Source: Tethya wilhelma (Eukaryota > Porifera > Demospongiae > Tethyida > Tethyidae). From it: a stretch of DNA of 64,000 nucleotides. The notes below the pieces were generated by a model. The model saw only the letters and a program-made list of their open reading frames with translations, was not told the origin of the DNA and did no database searches. The translations under genes and the position numbers were made by a program. Every line of letters begins with the position of its first letter. Position 1 is the first letter of the stretch. Shown here one piece after another: positions 12,189-23,259 of this stretch. The stretch spans positions 3,087,455 through 3,151,454 of the forward strand of contig CAXIPT010000004.1 in NCBI GenBank assembly GCA_964030475.1, in the 5' to 3' direction.

Positions 12189-12404
12189 AGAAACAATCAC
12201 ACAGTGTCACACAAGTCTTAAAACAGTGTTTTAAACAATCACACAGTGTCACACAAGTCTTAAAACAGTGTTTAAAACAATCACACAGTGTCACACAAGT
12301 CTTAAAACAGTGTTTAAAACAATCACACAGTGTCACACAAGTCTTAAAACAGTGTTTAAAACAATCACACAGTGTCACACAAGTCTTAAAACAGGGTTTT
12401 GCAA
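12189..12404. repeat. 41-bp minisatellite, five copies
   Basis: Five tandem copies of a 41-base unit built from AAACAATCACACAGTGTCAC plus ACAAGTCTTAAAACAGTGTTT. The copies are almost identical; the first junction has an extra T and the last copy ends in a variant. It lies in an intron of DENN copy A. Other copies show only one related ATCACACACTGATTGACAA-like stretch there, so the expansion is specific to copy A. Confidence 0.9.
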
Positions 12405-12712
12405 CAGCTAGACTTGCGATTACATGGCCTAAAAGCAATATTTCTACAAAAGTATACTCTCTGTACAATCTGTTTATGTCTCACCAGTAATCTCCGACAG
12501 TATCCAAACCTCCTGTGTCCCTCAATGTCAGTAAGTACAAAGGAAAAGCTCTCACTGAATGTACGGTAGCTCTTGGTGGATTTCCATTGCTCTACTTCAA
12601 GAGGAAACCCCTATAGAGAAAAAAGATTGATGAATGTCCTCTATATTTATAGTGAGAGTTCTATACATTGCTAATTATGAACATTCACACAACTTACTAG
12701 ATCCCTCTTTTA

Positions 12713-13499
12713 GTCTGGCTGGTCAGACTCTTCACAAAGGAAAGGTAGAGTTTGGGGACATCTGCATATATACCGTATAGCTAGAAATTTTCGAGGAATA
12801 AAATTTTCGCGGAAAGGCGATCGCCAAACTTTTTGCAAATTAATTTTCGTGGATCAATCAGTCCCACTCATATATTGCAATATGATCCCGAAAATTTCAC
12901 GGGTAAAATTTTTGTGGATCACCGACGATCCACGAAAACAGCGAAATTTATACTCCTCGAAAATTTATAGCTATACGGTATACCGATTTGTAACAGTGGA
13001 ATATAATTTTATCACATGGTGTAATGATATTCATTGTTCATTCCGTGACGTTGTACATGCTTTGCTCAACATCCAAGACCCATCTCGGCTAGATTAATTC
13101 TTTCCATTGATGGACTATATGAAACAAAGAGAGCTTAGTCATATTGTAGTTTCTCCTCTGATTGTACTCCAAGGGACAATAAACTCTCTCTGTATCAACT
13201 TGGAAGAGTTAACACAAAAACGTTTTTACTATCAAGACAACTTGTTGCTCAACTTTAAGCTTCAAAAAGCAAAAAGAGAAAGAGTAGTGCTGTCTGAAGA
13301 GGGGGTTCTAGTCAGTTTTAGCTCTAAGTGACGTGACGTTTTTACTTTACATGTGCACATACGAATGTTAAATAACGTCATGTTTAACCACACTGCAATC
13401 TGATTGGTCATGTCAAGATTTTGGACATTGCTACAAATCGGTATATACAGATGTCCCCACACTCTTCCTTTCTCTTGCGAAGAGTCTGGCCAGCCAAAC
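12713..13499. mobile_element. 787-bp TIR element flanked by TA
   Basis: The left end GTCTGGCTGGTCAGACTCTT and the right end on the opposite strand GTTTGGCTGGCCAGACTCTT begin terminal inverted repeats that stay similar for about 60 bases, ending in GGGGACATCTG(C/T)ATATA. TA dinucleotides at 12711-12712 and 13500-13501 fit a TA target duplication as in Tc1/mariner or related elements. The interior has no transposase I can recognise, so it is non-autonomous. A second MITE is nested inside. Confidence 0.75.
12771..12980. mobile_element. Nested MITE inside the 787-bp element
   Basis: Ends TACCGTATAGCTAGAAATTT and, reversed, TACCGTATAGCTATAAATTT form near-perfect terminal inverted repeats. The TAGCTAGAAATTTTCGA core matches the MITE at 2482-2673. 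It inserted just inside the left TIR of the host element, so it is younger than that element. Confidence 0.75.
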
Positions 13500-13523
13500 T
13501 AGACTCCTCTATACTAACAGGTT

Positions 13524-13526
<3 letters not shown>

Positions 13527-13580
<54 letters not shown>

Positions 13581-13581
13581 N

Positions 13582-13626
<45 letters not shown>
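13527..13626. repeat. (CA)n microsatellite with single-N gap at 13581
   Basis: About 100 bases of CA repeat interrupted by one N, which marks an unsized scaffold gap inside the repeat. Confidence 0.95.
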
Positions 13627-13628
<2 letters not shown>

Positions 13629-16065
13629 ACGCACCTATACTTGGGTACATCAAGAAACTCAGTCAGAAACATATAAGGTTTGACTGCATGCATGAATGCC
13701 TGCCTACAATGTCCATAATTATATGACATTGTAAACAATCACCTATATACAGCATTGCTGCAAGTTGCTCATACCTATAAATTAATATTACTAGTGGCAT
13801 GCAAGCATGGAGTGGGGCGAGCACGAGCAAGCCCATGCGCATAGAGTTTTGCATGTGGGAATAGACTCGTTGCAGGCTCTCCCCTATATACTCACTGTGA
13901 AAGGGGAGCCTAGTAGGTTATGTGGGAACGATCGAGGCTAGTGCATATTGCTTGTTATAGCACTGGTGAAAGAGTATGGCATAATTATACAAGAGACACT
14001 TGACTTGGCTGAATTGGTTGTTGACAGAATTAATACTTGTTGATTTCTTTGATCATGAGTCTGCAGTTATTCTCATTACTGCTCAGCCTGGGCAGGACTC
14101 CATTGCATGATTCTCTCTTGCCAGTTAACAGTTACTCTCCTGGCCACCTACGCCCGGGGTTTCAGCATCATGCTGCATTGCATGCGTTGAATCTTAGCAG
14201 CTAGCTGTTGTATCAGTTCTGAGTTATCAGTCGGTAGTTCAATAGCTTCTCGGACTCTGAGCTCAGGGTTTGCAGTTTAGAGCCTCTCACTGGTGGCTGC
14301 TCTAGCTTCTGCTCTTGTTATCCAGTAGTATTGACATCCATCCATACACCCAACATTACTGCAGTAGTTTCAAGCTGTGAAACTATTCAGTTTGCTTGCT
14401 GGTTTTATACATGGCCACTGCGTATAAATCAAGTTATGTGTGCTATGATTTTAGCTGACAAATAAACATAGTGATATAGTGAGCTTACCTCCGTGTACTG
14501 AGGTTGTTGCCACCTGTAGTAAAATGTGCTTTAGCTTTTCGCCGTGCCTATCTTACATAGACACTTCCAGTCCAGTCCAGTTCAGTTCTCAGTCCTTCAG
14601 TGGCTTTCTGTTCGGTGTGCGCGCGCGAGGCCACTGTTCAGTGACAATTTTCAGGGCTTTGCAATTTTTCATAGACACGTGGCATGGCATGCGGTTAATT
14701 TGGAACAATTAGAATATAGTTCGTATTTACGGAAAGCGGTCGGTCGGACGATTACATCACTATCATATTATAAGCAAAGTTTTGTCCGTGTGTGTGTGTG
14801 TAACGGAGGGTCACCGGAAGTGATGCGACCTCGAGCTAAAACGCTACTTTTTCTTGGACTGTGAAAAATGCAAGCTATAAAAAGTGTGCCTAGAGAACTA
14901 GCTTAGATAGTACTAGCCTAGGATAGAATCACAGGCGCTACAAGTAAGACTAACTTTTTTTGAGATCGCTGACAAGGCTTACCAGTGGCGTATGTATCCG
15001 ACGAAGAAGCGTGATAGAGAAGCCAATCTTTCACAAAAGAAGCGTAGCGAGGGGAGAAATTTCGCTTCTAGGAGTCTGCTTCTCTGTCGCTGTACACGAA
15101 ACACAGCTAGCCAGATAACGAGTTTCTTTGCCAGCTGATTACAAAAATGGCGGAAGTCGGAAAAGGGTCGTTTGTGACGTCACGTAGTGAGGTAAATTGC
15201 TGAGCTGGCCAAAGCAAAGTAGCACTAAGCAGTGCATGTACACATGCAGCATTCAATTGCTTATGCCAGTATTGATGTGATTGTTGTGTGTTGCTTCAAC
15301 TGCAAAGGTACGGTTGTCCTAAGCCAACTGACCATAGAAGAATATTATATACACAATAGCTTTGCTCATCAATTTTATCTTACTATTGTTTGAGTTATAG
15401 TAACTGATCCTACAAACAAGGAGTGGGCGAGCGAAGCGAGCCCCACTCCTTGTATATATATATATATATATATATACAGACATACAAATCCCTCGTTCGA
15501 CACGCTTATGTGGGGCTCGCTCATGCTCGCCCCAATTATGGTTGTCTATAAAACTATAAATATAAACCATTGAGCTAGAGAAATTTACGAATTAACAATT
15601 TAAGCCCACATAAAGAACCTCCATGATTAAATTTTATCGTCTTTGAGATGATCCAACCTCATAAGGTTTAACCACATGCATGCATGACTGCATTCACACA
15701 TGTAAACAATTGGGTGCATTGATTGCAGTACAATATTTATGTACACTATTAAACATAGAAAATTTATCATTAAAATTATTTAACCCCGTATAGAGACTGC
15801 TCACCCCATCGATAATTTATTGTCTTTAAAATGGTCCATCCACACAAGGTCTGACCATTATGAATGCTGCAAGTAAGGTAATGAGTAGGTGTGCTGTTTG
15901 TAAGCAGCTAGTGCCATGCTAAATATGGTCACCATCTAGCTCCATTGACTGATGTTGTCATCCATGGGTATATAAACAACCAACTTTGGTCCATCCAGTG
16001 AGTTAAATTGTGAGGATCATTATACAACAGCTTCATCAAAACAAACCACTTGAACTGCAAAGAAA
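13627..16065. other. Gene-poor spacer with repeats and a possible first exon
   Basis: I find no gene I can support across this stretch. It holds dispersed words such as GGGGCGAGCACGAGC (13813) and a hairpin around 15419-15456 followed by (TA)n. Two diverged copies of an approximately 75-base block, about 180 bases apart, lie at 15601-15673 and 15781-15857. Near 15148-15191 the sequence AAAATGGCGGAAG starts a 15-codon frame ending at a GT donor, next to TGACGTCAC. It could be a first exon with YY1-like and CRE-like words, but no second exon was found. Confidence 0.4.
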
Positions 16066-17899
16066 ATGAACAGACCTCTGTGGTTACTTCTTTTCTCTAT
16101 CATCAATTCAGGTGAGCAATATAGTATAGGCTTGTAGGGCAATTAGAGGAAATTGTTAGTACTATATATTCAATTAAAACTAGAATACTGTAGAACTAAC
16201 TCAGTAAAAATCGCCTGATTTTTGGTACTAACTTTATGATCAGTGACAAAATAATTATGGCAAAATAAGTTTCCGATCTGATTGAAATGACAAAAATCAA
16301 ACGTGGGAAAAATTAAATAACAAAAAAATTAAAATTTTCTAACAAGTAATAGACATATTTCGGGGAATAATAATTATAATTATTGGAGCACTATTTGACC
16401 CTTGGTATCCTGCCAAACCACATTAATTTTGGTCAAAAGCAGAACTTTACCTATATTAAATTTTAATGAAAATTTTCATTATAAAACTTATATCATTCAA
16501 AATCTGTAGGTTTTGCACTAACTATCAATCAAGTAGTCCGTTCACAGCCTGGTGTTATCTTCATCTACACCATTCCACCAAATCAACTCTCCACGTCCTG
16601 TAATGGAAAAATCAAGACCATTGAGCACTGCTACTATTCTCACAATACAATTTACTGGATAGGAAGACAAGCTAGATTCACATTTTTCAGACTTGAACAA
16701 ACAAGCAGTCGAAACAGCTTTAGGATTGTAAATCAGTTCGATGTCACCAGTGTAATAAGTTGGAGCAAATGCAATAGATTTGTTTGTTGTGATAGCTTTG
16801 AGGTACCTCGTCGTGTAAGACCCGATATCTCAAGAAATACAGCCTTCAGTTTTGGGGTTCAATCCCCACCAGGCAGCGACTTTAGTCTCCTGGGATATCA
16901 AGACTCATTAAGATTCAACGTACAAGCATATAAGTCAAATGGCATTTACAATTTGAATCGCCTTACACCTGGTCGAGTGGCTCTTCGAGCTCTAAGGTTT
17001 ATGGTGTCTGGTGAGTTCATGATAGAAACTTGTACACAATGCACCAGCTGAGGTTCTCACACATATATGTACATAATTATACACGTGCATAAAATACAGT
17101 CATATAATTAATAATTATCATGCATTCAGCAAACAAACACACACACATACACATTCCAGTCTCACCACCCTCCACACCAAAACCAACTACACCCCCCACA
17201 CCAAAACCAACTACACCTCCCTCACCAAAACCAACTACACCTCTCTCACCAGAACCAACTACACCCGAACAAACTACACCTAAACCCACCTCATCAGAAC
17301 CAACTACACTCGAACAAACTACATCCGAACAAACTACACCTGAACCCCCCTCATCAGAACCAACTACAACTACATCCGAACAAACTACACCTGAACCCCC
17401 CTCATCAGAACCAACTACAACTACATCTGAACAAACTACACCTGAACCCCCCTCATCAGAACCAACTACAACTACATCCGAACAAACTACACCTGAACCC
17501 CCCTCATCAGAAACAACTACACTCGAACAAACTACATCCGAACAAACTACACCTGAACCCGACACACCCTTCCCCGATCGAGAGCCACCCTTTCTCGATC
17601 AAGAGCCCCCCAGGGGATCTAGGTTTCCATTTGTGGTTCCCAATATAAACGGTTCTAGATCTGAGTCAGCTGCAAGTTCAAACAGATCAACCACTGTAAC
17701 CACAGTAGTTATCTTGGTACTCTTACTGGCAGCAGGAGTCATAGTAACTACCATTTTCACCATCTGGCGGATTAGAAAGAAAAGGAATAAAAAGCAAAAC
17801 CCACTCACAGTCATTGGTGAGTATGAGAGTTCACCACATGAATGTGGAGGAATGTTACAGGAAAATCCAATGTACATGAATGTAGACATTATAATATAA
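16066..17899 (+). CDS. Type I membrane receptor-like protein with Thr/Pro-rich repeat stalk and NPMYMNV tail
   Basis: Three exons with phase-1 joins: 16066-16111, 16510-17010 and 17160-17899, encoding 428 residues. Exon 1 plus the start of exon 2 form a signal peptide (MNRPLWLLLFSIINS). Exon 2 encodes an unrecognised ectodomain of about 165 residues with cysteines in SCNGK, EHCYY, SKCNRFVCC. Exon 3 begins with a stalk of about 140 residues rich in Thr, Pro, Glu and Ser, including about 3.5 copies of a 17-residue repeat (TTTTSEQTTPEPPSSEP), likely O-glycosylated. A transmembrane helix (TVVILVLLLAAGVIVTTIF) is followed by basic RIRKKRNKKQ and a tail of about 45 residues. The tail ends NPMYMNVDIII, combining an NPxY and a YxNV (GRB2-type SH2) motif around Tyr421. 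The role is inferred: surface adhesion or signalling receptor; the ectodomain family is unknown to me. Confidence 0.82.
17300..17530. repeat. 51-bp in-frame coding tandem repeat
   Basis: Units of 51 bases (17 residues) built around ACATCCGAACAAACTACACC are repeated about 3.5 times in the stalk exon, with single-base differences such as ATCTGA for ATCCGA. In-frame units of this kind commonly vary in number between alleles. Confidence 0.88.
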
Positions 17900-18597
17900 C
17901 CAAACAATTTAATAATAACTTATTTATTATTACGTTAAATAAGAAATTAACCTTCTTTGAACATTATTGTGACAGTTAGGAGGTATGTAGCATTATTTAT
18001 GAGACTTTCTTTTATATATAAATTAAATTTGCATGACATTGTGTAAAATTTAATAATGTTACACTGTTTAATACTAAAACTAATGTCCTGGGCAAACATT
18101 ACAGGAGGATCGAACTGCCAAACTGTCAGCATATTCCCTATTAATTTTGGTAATAAACAACAAAGCACAATGTGAGTGTCATACAAAGCAGAGAATCCGA
18201 TGTATGTAGCTGAGCTATATAGCTAACAGATTTCTCTAAACCACAACAAAGTTTGAATGTTCAGACTACTTGTACTAACACAGAAAGAACAGGAGTCCAA
18301 CACATTTTGCAGAATCAAACTAGACACAGAGGATCGAATTCAGTTTGTAGAATAGAGCGGGTGTAATCATCATGATCAAAACCAGAAGTAGAGTTAGTTA
18401 TTTTTGTCATACTGAAATAAGTGACAGCTCCGGTATTGGGCTGTATATTTTTGTTAAACGAAAGTGACTCATTAAGTTACGTAATTGCACCTGCTCTATA
18501 CAGGAAAGGTCCATGTCCTGTCATTATTGGTGCACACTGGTGAAGTATAATATCACTGGTCAAAACATGCACACACACACACAAGTTGACCTCTGAC
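17900..18597. other. Spacer without a recognised gene
   Basis: AT-rich sequence downstream of the receptor gene. No exon with splice and homology support is seen. The right end, from about 18550 (ACTGGTCAAAACATGCAC), starts the block that recurs as an inverted copy near 10755-10780. Confidence 0.5.
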
Positions 18598-18700
18598 CTC
18601 TTTGCTGGGTGATCTTGGAGCCGGGTGAAGGAGCTACGCTAGCTGGCTGAACCGCTCCACCTGATCCTATAAGACAAGTGACGAGTGAACCTCTTCTTAT
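18598..18700 (-). pseudogene. DENN-side 5' exon module upstream of K1
   Basis: Minus-strand sequence corresponding to the module at 24958-24811, with the same GTCAGAGGTCAA donor and a core related to RFTRHLS. It is more diverged: the segment after CTTGTCT is shorter and altered. No other DENN exon follows downstream toward 17900, so it is an orphan 5' piece. Confidence 0.5.
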
Positions 18701-19160
18701 AGAACTCTTCGCTTCGATCATACGGCCTTCATACATTTAGGTTTCAAAGATGCATTGCAGCGTCTAGCCGTTGAAGCTTCGAAATGAGGTCAAATTGCCA
18801 CGTGTCTACACATGCGCAGTATGACATAGGTGGAGTTGAGTTGTTGACTGCCCAGGAAGTAGTGTGGTTTGACTTACTACAGGTTTGTAGTATCTGTGAC
18901 ATGTGGTCAATGGAATGTCCCATAGTTTATGGGGCAGACACATAGGAGGCTGTAGCTTTTGACTCGTAAGGCGTAGAGTATTTTAAAAGCTAACAGAACC
19001 TACCACGGTATGTGAAATTTGCAGTTGAATGGTAACTAGAATAACGCAATAGCATAAATTACGGCCAAGTTATGAAGAAATTTTGAAGGGAGAAGTGAAT
19101 GCAAATGGACATACGTATGTACCGGCTCACAAAAGACAAGTTTTCAAAGTAAGTTCAGGT
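18700..19160. promoter_or_regulatory. Shared promoter region, DENN module (-) and K1 (+)
   Basis: Conserved in order with 25130-25400 and, inverted, with 10380-10540. The elements are CATACGGCCTTC, then GCCACGTG (E-box), then CATGCGCAGTA (NRF1-like half palindrome), GGTGGAGTT, and AGACAAGTTTTCAAAGTAAG. The last word contains a good splice donor (AAA|GTAAGT) and could end a non-coding first exon of the K gene. Promoter function is inferred from conservation and divergent layout. Confidence 0.5.
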
Positions 19161-19844
19161 CTATAATTATACAGTCTCAAAATTTCTTATTGTGGCATTG
19201 CTTTCCCCATCCCTTTGCAAGGGAACCATGTTTATAGGGTCTATCACAGAAATTTTGCCTACCAAATCACTTTCATGCCTATCTCTATCCCATCAGACCT
19301 GGCATTTAATCCTCAGCAATAATAATATTATGGTGAACCTCCAAGATATAGGCCGACAGCCTCCGAAGAGCCTGGGATTTATTGACAAGTCTGGAGGTTA
19401 TTGAGTCACTTTATTATGGCATTCCTGGTTTTGATTTCTGTAATTCTTTCCAATCACCGAAACCATTTTTTTTTGTGCTAGATAATCTAACATTTGCCAA
19501 AGAAACCATAGCCTCGATCCTATACAGGCTCTCCAATTTGACCTTTCACTCACTGAAAGGAATTGAGTGGAGAGCCTGGTCACAGTGGTCACTGGTCTGA
19601 AATAAACAATATAATGTCATGTGAATGGAGTAGGGATAGACACGAAGAAGAGAACCTAGGGATTAGGGAATAAGACTAACCATATTCATACCTCAAATGC
19701 CCATTGGTCCAAATTGTGCTATTTTATGCCTCATGATTTACCGGTATGTACCTTATTGTCACAAATATTAAAAGCATAATAATTTTAGCAACATTAAATT
19801 TCAAAATGATTATTTTTAGACTCTAGCTGTATTCAAGCTTGTGC

Positions 19845-20367
19845 TCAATCATCTGAGAAAATAATAAATATTAATATCTGTCGCATGGTATCTAGAAAGC
19901 TTCCATCCAATTTTTGCATGGTGGATGGAGGAAAACGTAGATTACTAAATGTAAGTGCAGATCCTTTATGATGAACTTTGAGCTCTTGTGACTGTACTTT
20001 GTACTTGAATATTGAATGGATACTAGCCGCAGTGATATATAAGGTGATCTGGCTCGACAGATCAATAATTGATCAAAGGCTCGACAGATCAATAATTGAT
20101 CAAAGTTTTTTTAACAACAATTAATATTATTGAATAATATTAATTGTTAAAAAAATTTGCCAGATCACCTTATATATCACTGCGGCTAGTATCCATTCAA
20201 TATTCAAGTACAAAGTACAGTCACAAGAGCTCAAAGTTCATCATAAAGGATCTGCACTTACATTTAGTAATCTACGTTTTCCTCCATCCACCATGCAAAA
20301 ATTGGATGGAAGCTTTCTAGATACCATGCGACAGAAATTAATATTTATTATTTTCTCAGATGATTGA
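19845..20367. repeat. Near-perfect 209-bp inverted repeat (foldback)
   Basis: Arms 19845-20053 and 20159-20367 are reverse complements with only one mismatch that I could find. The 105-base centre holds two tandem copies of a 27-base unit (20051-20077 and 20078-20104, containing GATCAATAATTGATC) and an AT-rich inner palindrome at about 20105-20156. The inverted K3 upstream region carries the corresponding sequence once (about 9371-9545), so the second arm is a later local inversion-duplication. It lies about 180 bases upstream of K1. Confidence 0.92.
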
Positions 20368-20548
20368 AATAATACTTTTTTCCCCCCTAGGCTATAAATA
20401 TACATCCAAAAACATTCAGACTCAGAAAATCAATAGACGTCAATTTTCAAAAAAAAAAAGGAAAAAATTACTGTTCTGAGTTACTTTTGCCAACACAATT
20501 AAGCTCCAGACCTTATAGTTCTCAACGATAAATGAACACTAACCTACA

Positions 20549-22665
20549 ATGGCTTCAAGAGCAGTTGGAGGTGGTGATGTTGAGTTCAAGTTTGAAAGAG
20601 TTCAACTCTTTAAGAATCAAACTCTTGGAACAGGATCCTATGGAGCTGTTTGCAAGGCTAAATGCGACGAACTACCCTGTGCTGCTAAACTACTCTACCC
20701 AGTTCTCTTTGATTTGAACATTACACCACAACAAGCTCAACAACCAGGGAGAGAACACAGACAACCACAAAGAAGATTTGAGGCTGAATGTCGTTTCCTC
20801 AGCCAGATCAAACACCCAAACATCGTACAATATCTCGGTATGTATCGAGATCCTGAAACCAATGCACCCGTACTTCTAATGGAGCTCATGGACGAGAGCC
20901 TCACCCACTTCCTAGAGATACCACAAAATAACGTCCTACTGCATATCCAAGTGAACATTCTACATGACACAGCATTAGCCCTGGCATTTCTACACACTAA
21001 TGGTATAACCCACCGAGACTTGTCAGGCAATAATGTCCTGCTAATTGCTGGGAGTCGAGCTAAAGTGACAGACTTTGGAATGTCTAGATTTGCTGACTCA
21101 GCGCCTCACCTTGCCACTATCACTCAGTGTCCAGGTACTCCAGCCTACATGCCTCCTGAAGCTCTTAGTAAGCCTCCAAAATATTCCGAGAAACTGGATT
21201 GCTTCAGTTTTGGAGTTCTTATTGTCCAAACCATCACACGAAAATTTCCTGACCCAACAGATCAACATCAAATCAGACAAGTGGTTGATCCTCAGTTTCC
21301 CTCTCAAAGATTTGAAGCACTTATTCGTGTTCCTGAACTGGAACGTCGCCAATCTCACATCATTCTCATCCCTGAATCCCACCCTCTCCGACCAATTGCA
21401 CTTGACTGTCTAAAGGACAGAGACGTTGAAAGACCTACAGCCCAACAACTCTGTGAGAGGCTAGAGCAACTTAAAACCACCCCTCTATATGCTTCCAGTG
21501 TTCGTCAGATCAGAGATAGAGACCTCCTAGTACAATCACAAAGAGAAACCATTCAAGAGAAAGACAAACAACTGCAAGACAAGCAACAAATAATTCAACA
21601 ACTCATACAACAGGTTCGATCAAGTGCAGAGCTGGTTGCTGAGTTCCAACAAGTTATGCCAGACAAAGACAGACAAATCCAACAGCTCCAAACTCAACTA
21701 CAACAACTAGAACTGAAACCATACCAACAGCAACCACAGCCAAAAGAGAGAAACAAGACAGCTCCAAACGAATTGAAGTTGACATGGAAAAAGGGTCCAA
21801 AGGCACCTGAAGCAATGCTAAATGGGTCAATTACAATAATAGGAAACACAATGTATGTCAATCCCTTTGCTAGTCAAAATATTTACTGGTTTCAATGCAA
21901 CATTCTACAGTGGTCTAGCTCCGCACTATGGTGTCCTCACAGAAATGGAACACTTGCAAATATAAACAACATACTCACAATAATAGGTGGAGTGGATACC
22001 AAAACATACACAGCCACTGGCAAAGTAAAGTCCTACCGTGACCAAAAGTGGGTGGAGCTCTATCCTCCAATGTCTACAAGGAGAATGTGGGCAGCAGTTC
22101 TCTCCACCACCACCCATGTGGTTGTCATAGGAGGAAAGAGCTATGACACAATACTCAATACTACTGAAATACTCAATGTGGAAACCAAGCAGTGGAGTGA
22201 AGCAGCTCCACTCCCTTATGGAATCAACAGCGCTACCATAACAATGTGTCAAGAGACCCTCTACTTGATAGGAGGTATTTCTGACTCAAACAAATACTCT
22301 GTACTCGCTTGTCAACTGAAGGATCTCGTAGAACAATTAACACCTAGTGCACAAACAGAGCCATCTTCTGCACACCCTGAAATTTGGGTAAAATTCCTGA
22401 CCTACCAGTGAGGTTCCCTACCTGTGTAACAGTTCAAGGCCATGTCCTAGCCATTGGAGGCGAAGATAAACAAGACAAGAGATCATCTCTCATACACAGA
22501 TATGATCAAGAAAGGAACCAATGGGTTGTTGTTAACAACAACATGACCATTGCTAGGTCAACCTGCCTGGCTTCTGTTCTCCCTGGCAACAACCTCCTTG
22601 TTGTTGGAGGATACACTAATACTGGGGCAAAGAATGATGAAACTGAAATTGCTACAATTGTCTAA
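20549..22665 (+). pseudogene. K1: kinase - coiled coil - kelch gene with a one-base frameshift
   Basis: Intronless. The frame 20549-22411 runs through the kinase domain (P-loop GTGSYGAV, lysine in CAAKLL, THRDLSGNN, DFGMSR, GTPAYMPPE), a Gln-rich coiled coil and part of a kelch propeller, then stops after WVKFLTYQ. From about 22395 the homologous frame continues one base out of register to 22665 and ends DETEIATIV. Against K2, the stretch TGGGTAAAATTCC lacks one base, next to an AAAA run. This is either a true frameshift removing the last kelch blades or a homopolymer sequencing error. K1 also lacks about 20 residues of coiled coil present in K2. Neighbours: divergent from the DENN module upstream, convergent with DENN copy B downstream. 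Confidence 0.82.
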
Positions 22666-23109
22666 AATTGTGATTATTAAATTTGATATTTTGATTATGT
22701 AATTATTAACACATATATTTAAAATATAATTTTTCAAAATTTAAATTAAATCAATCAAAACACACAAATAAACACACAAACACACACAGGTATACACATA
22801 CCACTGACACTCAAACAACTCACAGGACCGACGGGTGCTGTCTACAGAAGCTGGCTAAATATATAGATGGTAAAACTGTTCCAACTGGACAGCGGCTATT
22901 TCTTGGCCTAGTCCTTTCTTGATCTTAATTTCTATCTGTCAAACCTTTACCTAGAACTGAAATTGAAAATAAAGAGCAATAACCAAGATGATAATTTCAA
23001 AACAATGTCTGCATCAGAAAGGACTGAAAGAGGACTATATTCTAGAGCAGAGACAGTACTATTATTATTGTACTATGACATTGTACTATAACGATTTAGA
23101 ACAAATGAT
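22666..23109. other. Convergent intergenic region, K1 / DENN B
   Basis: Paralogous to 29399-29856 after K2, for example the ACCACTGACACTCAAACAAC block at 22800 and 29558. No gene is seen. It separates the 3' ends of the K and DENN genes. Confidence 0.7.
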
Positions 23110-23224
23110 TTACATTTCAATTTCCTGGCATCGGCATCTCTCTTTTAGTTCTGGTAATTTTCTCTTAAAAAGAGCTGAAGATAATGATCAGTTATGAGTA
23201 ACGTACAGCATTACTATTATTGTA

Positions 23225-23259
<35 letters not shown>

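Larger units (their letters stand above)
10848..12612 (-). pseudogene. DENND2-like copy A (degenerate)
   Basis: Recognisable exon remnants, named after copy C: e2 11043-10848, e5 11783-11562, a broken e6 near 12050-11990, e7 12176 to about 12099, and e8 about 12612-12484. Exons e3, e4 and the microexon are absent. Exon e2 carries a four-base insertion (AATT at 10951-10954) that gives a stop after FSSN. Exon e5 is 222 instead of 228 bases and diverged. A 41-base minisatellite has expanded in the e7-e8 intron. The original product would have been a DENN-domain Rab guanine-nucleotide exchange factor of the DENND2 type. Calling it dead rests on several independent lesions. Confidence 0.78.

Noticed and set aside
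12172..12468. Minus-strand frame with repeated KTCVTLCDCFKHC
   Set aside because: It is a translation of the 41-bp minisatellite in an intron, not a Cys-rich peptide gene. The array is also not a CRISPR: units are contiguous without spacers, in an animal genome.
14479..14864. Two overlapping open frames
   Set aside because: No splice, homology or codon support; ends in low-complexity GTGTGTG translation.
17077..17565. Antisense frame rich in Gly, Val and Ser opposite the receptor stalk
   Set aside because: Shadow of the 51-bp coding repeat of the plus-strand receptor gene.
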